NCBI GenBank assembly: GCA_021292165.1
Contig: CM037880.1
Coordinates: forward strand, 182,053,085 to 182,117,084
DNA length: 64,000 nucleotides
Reading direction: 5' to 3'
From: Shinisaurus crocodilurus
Lineage: Eukaryota > Chordata > Lepidosauria > Squamata > Shinisauridae
The position numbers and the translations under genes were made by a program. This document shows positions 30,737 through 41,898 of this stretch, in pieces. Under the pieces are notes generated by a model. That model saw nothing but the letters and a program-made list of their open reading frames with translations, was not told the DNA's origin and ran no database searches. Within the stretch, counting starts at the first letter, position 1, and every line of letters begins with the position of its first letter.

Positions 30737-30945
30737 TTCTGTATGGCCGGCCCTACTATTCAGCAGAATGAGGCAGCTGCCTCAGGAGGCAATTGCTGCC
30801 AGGGGGGGAGCAGCATTGGGGTGTTGGAGGACAGAGCTGTGTATGCCACGTGGCATGTCCGGAATCCCCTAAACTGCATTCAGGTACAGTGTCCAGTCAC
30901 CAGTGTTGAAGTAAAATTCAACTGCCACTCCAATCAAGCTTATGC
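30737..30945 (+). mobile_element. hAT-like MITE fragment (GGCCGGCCCT start)
   Basis: 'ggccggccctactattcagcagaatgaggcagctgcctcaggaggca' is the start of a repeat I know as frequent in reptile DNA. The right end is not found. Confidence 0.45.
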
Positions 30946-30956
30946 CACTCCAATCA

Positions 30957-31210
30957 AGAGAGCCAGTGTGGCGTAGTGGTGAGAGTGTTGGACTGGGACT
31001 CGGGAGATCCAGGTTCTAGTCCCCACTCAGCCATGAAACTCACTGGGTGACTTTGGGCCAGTCACTGACTCTCAGCCTAACCTACCTCACAGGGTTGTTG
31101 TGAGGATAAAATGGAAAGGAGGAGGATTATGTAAGCCGCCTTGGGTTCCTTGCAGGAAAAAAGGCGGGGTATAAATATAATAAATAAATAAATAAATAAA
31201 TAAATAAAAT
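30957..31210 (+). mobile_element. Sauria-type SINE, full length
   Basis: A box in 'tgtggcgtagtggtgagag', B box 'ggttctagtcc' at 31012-31022, middle 'ctgactctcagcctaacctacctcacagggttgttgtgagg', 3' 'gtaagccgccttgggttcc' and (AAATA)n tail. One of the better conserved copies; promoter boxes intact by eye. The preceding block 'gccactccaatcaag' occurs twice just upstream. Confidence 0.9.
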
Positions 31211-31399
31211 GTTCATGGGATTGGGGGGGGGGGGATTCCATCTTGTCCTTCACCTTAGACAGCAAAATGTCTGAAGCTAGCCCATGTCCATAGTGTAAGG
31301 GAACACAAACATTGTATCTCAAATGCTCATTGAAGCTCTTCTGACAGAAATGGAATGGAGTCACATATTAGTTTGCCTACAAATAAGCAGATTTTCATT
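31211..31399. other. G-run and unique sequence
   Basis: A run of about ten G at 31223 then unrecognised sequence. Confidence 0.4.
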
Positions 31400-31407
31400 G
31401 GTTATAG

Positions 31408-31746
31408 CAGGGATGCAGAACCTCTTTCAGCCCGAGGGCCGAATTCCATTTTGGAGAAGCTCTCAGGGGTCGCATTCCAGGGGTGGGCGGGGCCGAAGAC
31501 AGAAGGGGCAGGTAGGGTCAAATTATGAAATATACCAGTGCAACTAAGCTTAAAGCTCTTACTGGCCATAATGAAGCCTTGGGAGAGGCACTTCAACCTT
31601 TTCAAATGGGGAAAAGCTGGGAAACCACCAAATGAAGTGGGTAGTGCCAGGGGAAGGGTGTGTGGCCATCTGGGAACCCCAGATGCCTGGATTGGAACCC
31701 CAGATGGGGGAGATTTGGCCCACAGGCCTGAAGTTCAACACCCCTA
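31408..31746 (+). mobile_element. Non-autonomous hAT element, 339 bp
   Basis: CAGGGATGCAGAACCTC...GAAGTTCAACACCCCTA with 7-of-8 TSD GGTTATAG/GATTATAG. Internal 'aagctcttactggccataatgaagcc' is shared with 5044-5452 and 20180-20440. Confidence 0.8.
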
Positions 31747-31792
31747 GATTATAGGCATTTTAAGATAGACAGTAAGGAATTAATCATATATA

Positions 31793-31995
31793 TGGTGTCG
31801 TGGTGAGAGTGTTTGGACTGGGACTCGGGAGATCCGGGTTCTAGTCCCCGCTCAGCCATGAAACTCATTGGGTGACTTTGGGCCAGTCACGGACTCTCAA
31901 CCTACCCTACCTCACAGGGTTGTTGTGAGGGTAAAATGGAGAGAAGGATTATGTAAGCCGCCTTGGGTTCCTGGCAGGAAAAAAGGCGGGGTATA

Positions 31996-31998
<3 letters not shown>
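31793..31998 (+). mobile_element. Sauria-type SINE, 5'-truncated
   Basis: Starts in the A box region ('tggtgtcgtggtgagagtg') and runs to 'aaaaaaggcggggtataaata'; the usual (AAATA)n tail has been replaced by a long (TA)n run. Confidence 0.85.

Positions 31999-32035
<37 letters not shown>
31999..32035 (+). repeat. (TA)n microsatellite
   Basis: About 17 AT units at the SINE 3' end. Confidence 0.95.
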
Positions 32036-32039
<4 letters not shown>

Positions 32040-32040
<1 letters not shown>

Positions 32041-32600
32041 AACCCAGAAGCTCCTATCCTCATGTAGCCAAAATGGCTCCATCTGCACACAAGAGAGAGG
32101 TATCAGAAGGCATGTAGGAACCCTATGGTTTGCAGAAATAAAAACAATTTGGGGGGGGGCACTAAGGCAGGGGAGGCGGGTGACATCTGTGTCAGTGGGG
32201 CTCCTTATCCGTTGCATCTTTTTGTTTGAACTTTATAGGAGCTCTCCATGGTGCTGAACTCCACCCCCAAAATAGGCTCACCACCATGGAGCACCATGGA
32301 TAGCTCCTGTAAAGCTCAAACAAAAAGATGCAATGGATAAGGAGCCCCACTGACACAGGAGTCACCCGCCTCCATTGAACTAAGGGGGAACATCTCCAAA
32401 ACAGACTAATGAGGACTGAATGTGTTCAACAGGCACAAAATGTTGACCAACTGTTTGGTGGTGATGGGTGGGGTGGAAAACTGGGCACAGGAATAGAATG
32501 GCATAGCTGGAAACCTGAACAGGAGTACACTGTACTGCATCATTTTGTTGCAGGTCCTGCTTGTAAAATATGTTGTTCCAAGTCTCTTCACACCATATAC
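32040..32600 (+). mobile_element. MITE-like repeat shared with 24195-24545, split by a hAT element
   Basis: Left 'catgtagccaaaatggctccat'; right 'acctgaacaggagtacactg' and 'catcattttgttgca'. Contiguous in the copy at 24195. Confidence 0.55.
32168..32377. mobile_element. 210-bp foldback hAT MITE, nested
   Basis: CAGGGGAGGCGGGTGAC...GAGTCACCCGCCTCCATTG, 7-of-8 TSD CACTAAGG/AACTAAGG. Sister of 21008-21217 with the same length and layout. Confidence 0.9.
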
Positions 32601-33313
32601 CAGTCCTGTGAGAGAAACGAAGTCTGCATGTTTATCACACAAGTCAGATTCTTGAGAGCATGGCAACTTGAGTATGCTGGTAAAATGAGATGAAGCTTTC
32701 CGACATTGTTTAATAGAAGTCCATCACAATCACATTTGAATTTCTAGGGCCGCATAGCAGCCGTTTGATATGCTCTTTATCTGATGTGACATGAGCAAAG
32801 TACACAGACAGTAGGGATTGTTGGAGAGCGGAAAGTGCACGAAAGGTCCCACTGCAACGCTGCCATTTGAATGTGCTGCTGAAACAAATTGGTGTCTTTA
32901 GCTTGCCACACAATTATTGCCCTTCAGCAAAGGTCAGAGAATAACTAAAGTAGTATCTGTCATTCTCTTGATGATGGCAAGGCAATAATTTGCTTATTGA
33001 AGCTTTTACATTTCTTGTCTTTTAGCTTTTATAGCTCTGTCTTCTCAGCTCAACATATTCTCACAAGTGAGAATGGGCTGGGTGCTGATAGGAGACCATT
33101 TATGACAAAGGAAGCTAATAGCATGCAGCAGTGGCAACAAGGGGGGCGAGCAAATGCTCACCCGAAAAAAAGCCCTACATTGTTCTACACCAGCTGGCAA
33201 AGGATCATGGGAGACATCACTTCCCACCATGTTGCTTGGCTGCTAAATGAAACAAGACCTTAGGCAGAATGTACCAAATGTTTTGTGAGTAAGTGGTTCG
33301 CCTACTTTGCTGA
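32601..33313. other. No recognised feature
   Basis: An 88-codon ORF at 32997-33263 has no recognisable motif. No repeat recognised. Confidence 0.35.
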
Positions 33314-33321
33314 TAAAGTAC

Positions 33322-34095
33322 CAGGGATGTTGAAGAGTCCTTGGTCTCGAGTCACGAGTCGAGTCACGAGTCTTTGGACCCGAGTCTCGAGTCCGAGTCC
33401 GAGTCCTTGGTCCAAAATGGTGACTCACGAGTCACGAGTCCTGAGTCACTCCCAAAACTGACTCCACAAGTCCCTATTAAAATCAATGGGGTTTCCCCCC
33501 AACAAAATAAGGCTACTTCAGATGTGTGGCTTAAATAAATTCTAGGCACAAGTGTGCCTTTTTATTTCAAAACTCTGCCACTGATTTTGGCAAGAACAGA
33601 CCAGGCAAAATAACCAGGCAGGCAGAGGAGGCAGGGAACCCCAAAGCAGGCAGGCAGAGGCCTTTGTCTTGGACAATTCAACTGTTGAACAGGTCAAGAA
33701 GAGACCAGGCAGGCAGAGGAGGCTGGGAACCCCAAACAGGCAGGCAGAGGCAGCCAAACCCAAAATGTCTGACCCTAACCCAAACCCCCCACAACAACAC
33801 ATCAATCAAAATAAATCTCAACACATCGTTGGGGCTGCGCTCCTGGTAGCTGTCCATAGTGGCCGAGCAGCGGCGCGCCTCGGTTCCATGCGCTCTTCAC
33901 CGGTGATCGCGCTCCTTCTGCCACAGCCAGAAGACTTGTCAACAGTCCAGGGGATGTTGACGAGTCCTTGGTCTCGAGTCCCAAGTCAAGTCTCGAGTCC
34001 CATTAAAAATATTGGGACTCGAGTCCGAGTCGAGTCAGAGGGGGGACTCAGTCCGACTCACGAGTCGAGTCCTCGAGTCCGAGTCCCCATCCCTG
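33322..34095 (-). mobile_element. GAGTC-family hAT element, copy B (774 bp)
   Basis: Perfect TSD TAAAGTAC (33314-33321, 34096-34103). Ends CAGGGATG and CATCCCTG. Two 91-bp tandem units (33613, 33704). It retains about 140 bp (33800-33945) complementary to 50205-50343 of copy C, which lies between the module and the transposase relic. It has lost the transposase relic itself, so its deletion differs from that of copy A. Confidence 0.93.
33948..34095 (-). repeat. Terminal GAGTC module of copy B
   Basis: 148 bp beginning CAGGGGATGTTGACGAG and ending CCCCATCCCTG. The sequence is a dense alternation of GAGTC and GACTC with CTCGAG joints. Confidence 0.8.
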
Positions 34096-34103
34096 TAAAG
34101 TAC

Positions 34104-34994
34104 TTGGTACATTCTGCCTCAATTCCAGTCAACTAAGATGGCTTCTTCCAGGAACTGCCAGGATTTAGTCAGATGGGCTCTAAGCCACTATTAACTATTT
34201 TGTCTGAGGAGGGAGGGAGGGTAAGTACTAAGTAAGTTTGAGGCAACAAGCAATTATTGGTAAAACTGGGGCTGGAGGGGAAAGGATTAAACCTCACCTC
34301 CCCACATGTGGTGGGTTTCAATTGACCTCCTCCCGAACTCTCTGGTTTGGATAGCTTGTGTCAAGGCTGCCTTTGGAGCTATGCTGAGGTGGGTTGATTG
34401 ACTCACTCACTTATTTAGGCTGCAATCCCATACACCAGTGGTGAGAAACCTACAGCCTGCTGGCCATATTCAACTGGTTGCTTGATTTCAAGATAGAGCA
34501 GGGCCAAAAATTACCATCACCACCCACCACACACAGATGTTTCACATAGCTATTCATGACCCACAAAATGGGGTCAGGGGAACATTTTTTGTGACTTTTA
34601 GGGAGATCAAATTCTAATCATGTTCATTAGATTAGAGGGGCAGGGGGGAGTTTACCATGAGGGATATGTAGAAAAATGTTGGCTGTCAGCCAGCCCAATA
34701 TGCATCTTCTAAATTGTCCTCAGGCAACTATCTTTTTTCTGCCAGGAATCTTGTGGTTTTAAGACTGCATAAATTGCATGGTTTTCAACAGATGAAATGT
34801 CTTGTCATTGTATTTGCATACTAGGAAAAGCTTCTTGTGTTGAATTTCAGTCATGAAGCTGTTAAAGGAAATCTTTTCAATCTACACAAGACCTCCTTTT
34901 ACAAGTTAGATCAGGGAAGATTCCTGTTGTTGGTAATTGGCCCTTCACTCAAAGTACTCCAGGTGATGTACAAATAAAAAGAATAAAATAAAAT
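34104..34994. other. Mostly unrecognised; MITE remnant near 34435-34520
   Basis: 'cagtggtgagaaacctacagcctgctggcc' resembles the start of the CAGGGGTGGGGAACC hAT family. Otherwise nothing recognised. Confidence 0.3.
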
Positions 34995-35000
34995 ATAAAA

Positions 35001-35041
<41 letters not shown>
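34995..35041 (+). repeat. (TTA)n microsatellite
   Basis: About 15 ATT units. Confidence 0.95.
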
Positions 35042-35044
<3 letters not shown>

Positions 35045-35084
35045 TTTATATACTGCCTTATTTGCTAAAAAGCTATCAAGGCTG

Positions 35085-35345
35085 GCTGGGGCATGCTGGG
35101 AATTGTAGGACTTTTTCTGTCTAAACATGTATAGGATTGCCTTAAGAAATTGTCTTGACTTAGAAAAATTTCTGAATGAGTAGCTGAGACATATTTAGGT
35201 AACCAAAAAGACCATCCTTAAAGCATCATGTTAGCCCCTGTGCATTATTAAAATACATTTAGAAGCATGGCTGGCTGGGTAATGCTGGGAGTTGGAGGCC
35301 TTTTTTCTGTCTAAACATGTGCCCTAATTGCACCCTAAGAAACTA
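35085..35345 (+). mobile_element. Two half-copies of the CTAAGGxCACAATCC MITE
   Basis: 35085-35155 and 35272-35345 both read 'ggctgg...aatgctggga', 'ctttttctgtctaaacatg', 'gattg/attgcaccctaag'. They are right halves of the family seen whole at 42736-42845. The left halves are absent. Confidence 0.6.
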
Positions 35346-35842
35346 TTCTCTGATGTCAGAGTCTGTGTTTAATTATGGCTAATTGAATGGAAGGAGGTGA
35401 CTAGTTACATAAAAACAATTATGAATGAGGTTGTAAAATCATGAATGCAGCATCAGAGCTCTAGAGGGTGATGTAGGATATTTCCTACATATTTGTTCAG
35501 ACAAGGGAAACTGACAGTTGTAATGAAGATTGCTTTGACTTTGTGAATTTTCTTAGTTGAACCTACAGGTCAGTTTTGCCTTCCTATAATTTTATTTCCA
35601 TTCGATACATGACGTTCTACAACTCACAACTGAATGAAAACTGCATGTAGGGTTGGATCCAAGATCCTTTGTTCTGCCAACAGAAGGATACTACTGACAG
35701 ACCAGGACTTTCCTCTCCTCTCCCCAGCAGCACCCCCTTATGCCCTCCAGATCTATTCCATAGAATCCGCCAAGCCTCTGGAACAGATTTGAGGGTATGT
35801 AGGGCAAAGAAACATGCTAACTGAAATGTTGTTTCTAAAATA
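35346..35842. other. Mostly unrecognised; GGTTGGATCC start at 35648
   Basis: 'agggttggatccaagatc' at 35648 is the end motif of the family at 37771 and 46534, but I cannot find its partner. Confidence 0.3.
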
Positions 35843-35850
35843 ATATTTAC

Positions 35851-36217
35851 CAGGGCTGGCATCAATGGTAGTCATGGTCTGGCACCTGCTGAGGGCCACA
35901 CCCCAGCAGGGGCCCACTGAGAAGAGCCGCTGGTATTGCTCCTCCCCTTCACCGTTGCAACCTGTTTGTTGTTTCCCTGCCTCTCACTCTGGGCCAGACA
36001 ACATTGGCGGTGAGAAAGAGGAGCAGCAGATGTCACTGCCTACGTGCTCACCAACTCTCTGCCTGCCAAGCAAGTAAATGGTAGCAATGATCATGAGAAA
36101 GCAGGTGAGGAGCAATAGCAGCTGGTGACATGGCAAAGAGAAGGTAGACTCACTGAGGACGGGAGCCCATTTAGGGTGTTTTGCCCAAGAGCCCTGAAAG
36201 ACCTGGAGCCAGCCCTG
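35851..36217 (+). mobile_element. Non-autonomous hAT element, 367 bp
   Basis: CAGGGCTGGCATCAATGG...GGAGCCAGCCCTG with 7-of-8 TSD ATATTTAC/ATATTCAC. A second copy is at 43511-43837, sharing 'cttcaccgttgcaacctg' and 'aggagcaatagcagctggtga'. Confidence 0.88.
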
Positions 36218-36225
36218 ATATTCAC

Positions 36226-37770
36226 CCTAATTTCCCAGTGTACGTGTTGGTGTCTCCTCTCTCTGAATACCCCAGCTCACACAACAAAAATAGGTAGAAT
36301 GAACACATGGAGGGGGAGACAAGGATCTTGCCCATTGGCCTTGCCACACGTCCCCATACCTTATGTGCAGCATTCTGAACAGAGTCTACATGAGTACAAA
36401 TCCTCTGTCTGCATGATCTGTTCCCTACAGTTTTCTGGGATACATCATGCAGACCCTGTTTACAGCTTTGGATGAACATGTGGATCTATTGTGGGGCAGC
36501 AGCCACACACACACACACACACACACACTCCACTCATTCATATCCACAACTATATTGGCTGAATAGGGCTAGTGACTATTCTAATCAGACCCTTATTCAT
36601 TTACTGTTATACTATTTTAGAAGGGGACACACAGAGACATCTGTTATTCGGGTCATCTCCAAAGTGGAGATTGGGGAAGATTTAAAGCAGACTGGGCGAG
36701 GATAGGGGGGAGAACAGTCTTCTTCTCCCGCTTACAATTTGCCTTTCCAAACTACTTTCCCCCCCCCAAAGGCATTTTCTCCAAGTGGAGCACTTTAATT
36801 GGAATAAACCCCAAACAGGAGGAAAGTGGCTTTAAAAAGCATCTTCGGGGGGGGGGGGGTGCAAATAGGGAAAGGTTCAGTTTCCCCTCCTGCCTGCTGT
36901 ACAGAATCTTCCCCACCCCTTCGTAAGGACCAAGTTGGGTCATGTGGCACCATGTCTAATTCCAGCCTTAGTGATCCGCCACAAAGCACAAAAACGAAAA
37001 GTCTGCATCATCCACTGTATTTATAAGAGCATACAAAGAAGGAAGCCTGTGTCTACCTTGCTCAGTTAGTACGTACTTCTGCGTCATCAGGAGGGTCACA
37101 TGCTGGGGCTCTTTCACAAATGACTTAGACACAGGAATAGCAGACAGGTCACTGAAGGACTTCAGCGGCAGTAGATCACTTAATCAGACTATCGGAGTCG
37201 ACTGTTGAGCTAAATGCATCCCTCTGTTGATCCCCTGGCGGTGCCTATATGGCGACTGCACTCTTGTCATTCTTACAGCTGGCTTATTGAAGAACTTGGC
37301 CAACACAGAGCAAAGATGACCTTAAACATTGTGAGGCTTTGGAGTTTGCACAGCAGTGATGGTGAGACATGCTTAGGTAGCAGCTGTTCACTTAAGAATG
37401 GTTTGCAGAAACGAAATGTATCCCAGGGAAATGGAAGTTCTTGTTTAGTACACCGATGAGCCTCATTAAAGAGAAAATAAAGCAAATGCTTGGCTAATGC
37501 TTAGAGCTCTGCTCAAAACGACTGTGAACTATTCAGCTTATCCCATCAGGGACTATTCTTGTGAATGAATCGCAGCTTCACATGTTGCAAATGCGGTACG
37601 CTGGGCCCTTGATAAGCTGCTGCATTTCAATCAAGGATCATGACAGTTTGCCTATTCCCTTGCTGGCAACTCTGAAACTTCAGTAAGTGGATCTCTATTA
37701 TGCAACTAATTTTATCCATACATCAGCTGATGTAGTAAGCGTGAAATTGTTATCAATGCTTGCAAATTTA
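36226..37770. other. No gene; simple repeats only
   Basis: Includes (CA)n at 36503-36528 and a run of about 14 G at 36847. The 116-codon ORF at 36125-36475 starts inside the preceding hAT element and has no motif. The rest is unrecognised. Confidence 0.4.
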
Positions 37771-37998
37771 GGGTTGGATCCAGATTTAAGCGAGTGCAAC
37801 TGGGCTGTCAGAAGCAGACTTCCTCCCCACAGCAGTCCCTCCAGTCCCCTCAAAATGCTACACAGAGGGTTGGAGGATCCTGCTGAATGGGGCAAGCTGC
37901 AGTGCAGGTAGGAAGGAGGGATCCCCAAAAATTGGGCAGATGCACCTTATGTGAGTGGAGCCCTTAGGTCAATAGAAGGCTGATCCTGGATCCAACCC
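37771..37998. mobile_element. GGGTTGGATCC-end MITE
   Basis: GGGTTGGATCCAGA...CTGGATCCAACCC, 228 bp; inner 'ctacacagagggttggagg', 'ctgctgaatggggc', 'ggatccccaaaaattgggcaga' are shared with 46534-46739. Flanks TTA and ATA: not identical. Confidence 0.75.
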
Positions 37999-37999
37999 A

Positions 38000-38630
38000 T
38001 AGTCCCTATTTAACTGAAAGTGTTCTACAATCCCCCAAACTACCAAAATAACGTATTTAAAATAAAATGAGGAACCACCTTTGGCAGCAGCGGCTGTCTC
38101 TGCTTCCTCACCTGATCCGGGGACCAGGAGCAGCAAAGCAAAGTCCTCCAGTCCTGAGGTCTCTGTCTGGTGCTGTTGTGCTTGTTGGTGATGGGGGGGA
38201 GGAGCGACTGGGAATTTACTCAGAAGTAACTCCCACTATATTTAATGTATAATAATCGTGTACGTTTGCAACCTAAGAGGATGGATTATTATGGTCTACA
38301 ATACATTCCCACACTCTCCTTTGCCAGTGTACCATGTTCAACTTGCAATTAATCAGTAATATTTAAGGTGCCCTACAGCTCTTTGCTTGTCCCAGGGACT
38401 CCATCCTCCCCAACTGGGTTTGGACCTGAAAGACCAAGGGAAAGTGTGGGTGCATGGGGGGTAAGTTCTAAGCAAGCACAGTTTGGTTGGGACATTGCAC
38501 AGTTCTGTCCTGAAAGCAAGCAAGAGGTTAATGAGCTTGCCTTCCATAAAATTTAAATTATAGTAAATATTTCTAATTATACACATCTATTTGCATATGT
38601 AAATTAGCATATGCAAATTTGTGCTTCTTC
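38000..38630. other. Mostly unrecognised
   Basis: Fragment 'tttactcagaagtaactcccac' near 38216 is from the 217-308 dispersed family. Otherwise nothing recognised. Confidence 0.3.
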
Positions 38631-38639
38631 TTTTTTTGT

Positions 38640-39145
38640 CCTGTGGGCCTGAGCCCCAGATCTTTTAAGAACCTAGCACCACCCCACCTATAAAACCTTA
38701 TATGGCTCAGGACTACAATGCCTAAAGGAGCATATATCTCAGTATGACCCTAGTCATACACTACGAGCAATATCTGAGGCCCTCCTCCAAGGCAGGTTCA
38801 GAGGATGGCAACAAGGGAAAGGGCATTTTCAGTGGTGGCTCCCTGATTGTGGAATGCTATTCCCAAAAAGGCCTGCCTGGTGCCAATATTGTCATATTTT
38901 CAGTGCTGGGTTAACACTTTCCTCTATTCCCATGTATTTGATGGCATATGATGGGCTCCTTCATGCATCAATTGAATTGTTTAGGCCATCGCTGGTGTTT
39001 TAGATGATTTAAGGGGTGATGCTATTTTCGTGGATAATTGTTTTTAGCTATTATAAATGTTATATGTTTTAATCTTGTGGTAAGTCACCTTGAGTCTTTT
39101 TTTAAAGAGAAAAGTGACTAAGAAATCCAATAAACAACAACAATA
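38640..39145 (+). mobile_element. L2-clade LINE 3' end, decayed
   Basis: 'cttatatggctcaggactac', 'agggcattttcagtggtggctccctgattgtggaatgctattccc' and 'ggttaacactttcctctattccc' correspond to the TLYGSG..., AFSVAAPxLWN and RRSLKTxLF segments. Then a UTR with 'taagtcaccttgagtc' and a CAATAACAACAAC tail. Frames are broken. Confidence 0.65.
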
Positions 39146-39480
39146 ACAACAACCTATATGTCCCTTCTACTGCTATTTAACAGAAATAATTCTGATCTCC
39201 TAAAAGAGCAATGCTTTGAGAGTGCCTTCTTTCCCTTTAATAACACAGCAAAAGTAATTTCCATCTCACCCTTTTCAGATTAGTTGCTGATATTTATTGC
39301 ATCCTCAAGAAAGTAATTAGTCTGCTAGAATACATCAAATCTTCAGCTTAGAAAGTTACATGTTTGTTTCCTCATAAGTAACACTTTTTTCCCTGTTTCT
39401 GCAAATATACAAATATGACTAAAGCATTTTTATGTATGTGGGTACGATGAAAGATTTTCTCCTTTTCTCTTAGTTGCATT
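39146..39480. other. No recognised feature
   Basis: AT-rich, nothing recognised. Confidence 0.35.
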
Positions 39481-39601
39481 GGCTTGGATCCAAACTAAGT
39501 TAGTTGCACTTCAGTCCCATTGAAATCAATGTGAAAAGTTAGCCATGACTAACCTAAATTCCATTGAGTTCAATGAGAACTAACAATTGGTATCAAACCC
39601 A
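39481..39601. mobile_element. Short GGTTGGATCC-family element
   Basis: GGCTTGGATCCAAAC...TTGGTATCAAACCC with two internal 'ccattgaaatcaatg' / 'ccattgagttcaatg' palindromes. Confidence 0.5.
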
Positions 39602-39989
39602 TTATGACTTTATTTTATATTACACATTCTTCTATAGCCAGAAGAGTTTTCTGTTCTTAGCTTATAATATTCTACTCTGAGCAAAAGCCATGTCATCCAA
39701 AATTATCAGTATGGCGTGAATACAATTTCTTCACATTGCTCATAATGATGTTGAGATATGCTATCTGTCCATGCAGAAGAAATGTGGTCATCTTACCCAA
39801 ATGATACATGTTATGTACATGATCATGATATAAGTTAAATTAACAACAAAAATACAGTGAGGTCAAAAGAAACACATCAGTCAATACTCCAAGATTGTTG
39901 CAATGATGGGCAAGCAGTCTATAGTCAACTTTTCTTTCTGCTTGATATTCAGAAGACAAGTCTGAGAGGTACATTTAAATATCATTTAA

Positions 39990-40042
39990 ATGGGTTCCTT
40001 GCAGGAAAAAAGGTGGGGTATAAATATAATAAATAAATAAAT
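39990..40042 (+). mobile_element. Sauria-type SINE 3' fragment
   Basis: 'gggttccttgcaggaaaaaaggtggggtataaatataataaataaata': only the last 50 bp of the SINE. Confidence 0.8.
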
Positions 40043-40159
40043 ATTTCTGTACCATACCTTATCAACCACAGAAGGCCAGATACAGATGACTATTCATATA
40101 ACTGTTTGGTTAAACCAGGTGTCTATGAATGGACACAGATGACCATTTGGCCACACATC

Positions 40160-40268
40160 TATCCCAGAAGATGTTTTAGACAACAATTTCCATCATTCCT
40201 CCCATTAGCCATGTTGTCTGGGGCTGATGGGAGCTGTATTCTAAAACATCCGGGGGGCACTGGGTTGC
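40160..40268. mobile_element. Foldback MITE, 'ccagatgttttggactaca' family
   Basis: 'gaagatgttttagacaacaatttccatcattc' and, inverted, 'gatgggagctgtattctaaaacatcc'. Termini are weak. Confidence 0.55.
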
Positions 40269-40270
40269 CT

Positions 40271-40880
40271 AAACCTGTTCTATCCTGCTTTGTCAGTGCT
40301 AGGGCCCAAAAGAGAAGAGATGAGCTGAAATGAGCAGATTCAGATTGAAGTAAGTCAAGTCCAGTCAAATAAAATTGAAGACAGGTTGAACAAGGCAGCT
40401 CAGAATAGGTCAAGTTATAGTTAGTCAGTTTCAGTCCAGTCAGTCAGGTAAATCAAGGTATGATAAGTCAGGTCAAGGAGAATCACTGGCACAGTCACAA
40501 CAGGTTCTAGTGAGCAGCAATCAGTACCCTGGATAGCTCCCTGTGCACTGAGCTGTAGAAAGCTGGCTCAGCTCAGCAAAGGACTGTAGTCATCTGAAAC
40601 TTTAAGAAGGCTGGCAGGGAGTCCACACGATCACACCCCAATCCAACCCACACCCCTAGAAGAGTTGTCTGTAATACATAAAGGTCCATGGCTGATTCTG
40701 CAGCAGGCAGACATCCTCGGACTCTGAGCACCACAGAGAGTCATGCTCTTATGCTAAGAGGATATAAAGGGGTGGAGGAAGTCAAGAGCTTTCCTTTATT
40801 GAGGTGGCCTCTGATTCATCCGAAACTGAATCCTTCTTGGGGCAATGCTGGGATTCGGGTGCCGGGGCATGATAACATCT
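40271..40880. mobile_element. LTR-like or unclassified repeat
   Basis: Begins 'tgtcagtgctagggccc' and ends near 'gataacatctaca'; contains 'gtccagtcagtcaggt' micro-repeats and CCTTTATT (minus-strand AATAAAGG) at 40793. No TSD found. Confidence 0.25.
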
Positions 40881-41189
40881 ACACCTGAGGTGTGAAAAAT
40901 TCCTCTTTAGACCCAGAAAGATGAAAGAAAACAATCAAGCTAACTCAGTATGGAAGAGATCACTTTCAGGTTGGTTGGTCATCTGTATGGATTCTCTGTT
41001 TCAGACTGCCAAGGGTCAAATAGAATTTCACCAGAGAAAGGACCAGTTTCACAATAATTTATGGTTTGTCATGATGGGAACAGGCTACTGTGAGTGTTGG
41101 GCTGGCACATATTTCCCCTCTCCTGGCATAGCTTTCACTGTGAACAGGAGATCAGAAGCTTTCATTTCCATTTTTGATTCACTGGAGCT

Positions 41190-41520
41190 TTGAGTTATGT
41201 CTGAACCCTAAATTGTAGCTACTCTTAACTATGGATTGTCTGAAATAAGTCAGCTTCATAACCCATGGTTTGAAGTTGGTTTGTTCCAAACAAACCATAA
41301 TTAAGATTAACCATGGTTTGATGGATTTGAACAAAACACCAAGCTTTGGTCAATCAAAAAAGGAAGCGAAAGCTTCCAATCTCCTCCTCATGGCCATTCC
41401 AGAGGAGGAGAGAGAAGGGAGAGTGTGCAAGCTGAAGGCTCACTGCTGCTCCATCCCATCATGATAAACCATAGTTTATGTCATGATAAACCATGGTTTA
41501 TATGATGTCTGAACCAGTTC
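41190..41520. mobile_element. 'taaaccatggttta' repeat
   Basis: 'tgtctgaaccc' at the left and 'gatgtctgaaccag' at the right, with repeated 'aaccatggttt' and 'gataaaccatagttta' palindromes. Related to 28985-29230. Confidence 0.45.
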
Positions 41521-41639
41521 ATAAGTTGTTGATATGTGTTAAAATATGTAGTAAAACCGTCAACTGTATTCACGCAGAGATTCCCAACATTCTAAGTAAA
41601 ATAATTTCACATAGAATGTTACATGATAGGAAGATATTA

Positions 41640-41898
41640 GGTTGGATCCGGAATTTGCAAGCAGAAGGCCTCTTCTGTGTGTGAAGGGCCTTTTCTGACC
41701 TAGCACAAGATCTTTGCACAAGAAAGAACTTAAATCCAAAGGTGTCCTTCTGTTTGTGCAAGGCATTGCACAACCTCTTGCACAAGGTTTCGTATTATCT
41801 CTCACACACACTGTCTTCCATTTGCTCTTCCACAACAGTTCACAGAACAGTACCTATGATAGAATTTCTTCCACTCGTGGATCTCTGAATCCAACCCC
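41640..41898. mobile_element. GGTTGGATCC-end MITE
   Basis: GGTTGGATCCGGAATTTGC...CTCTGAATCCAACCCC. Inner 'tgcacaagaaagaac' and 'caaggcattgcacaacctcttgcacaagg' short repeats. Confidence 0.65.
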
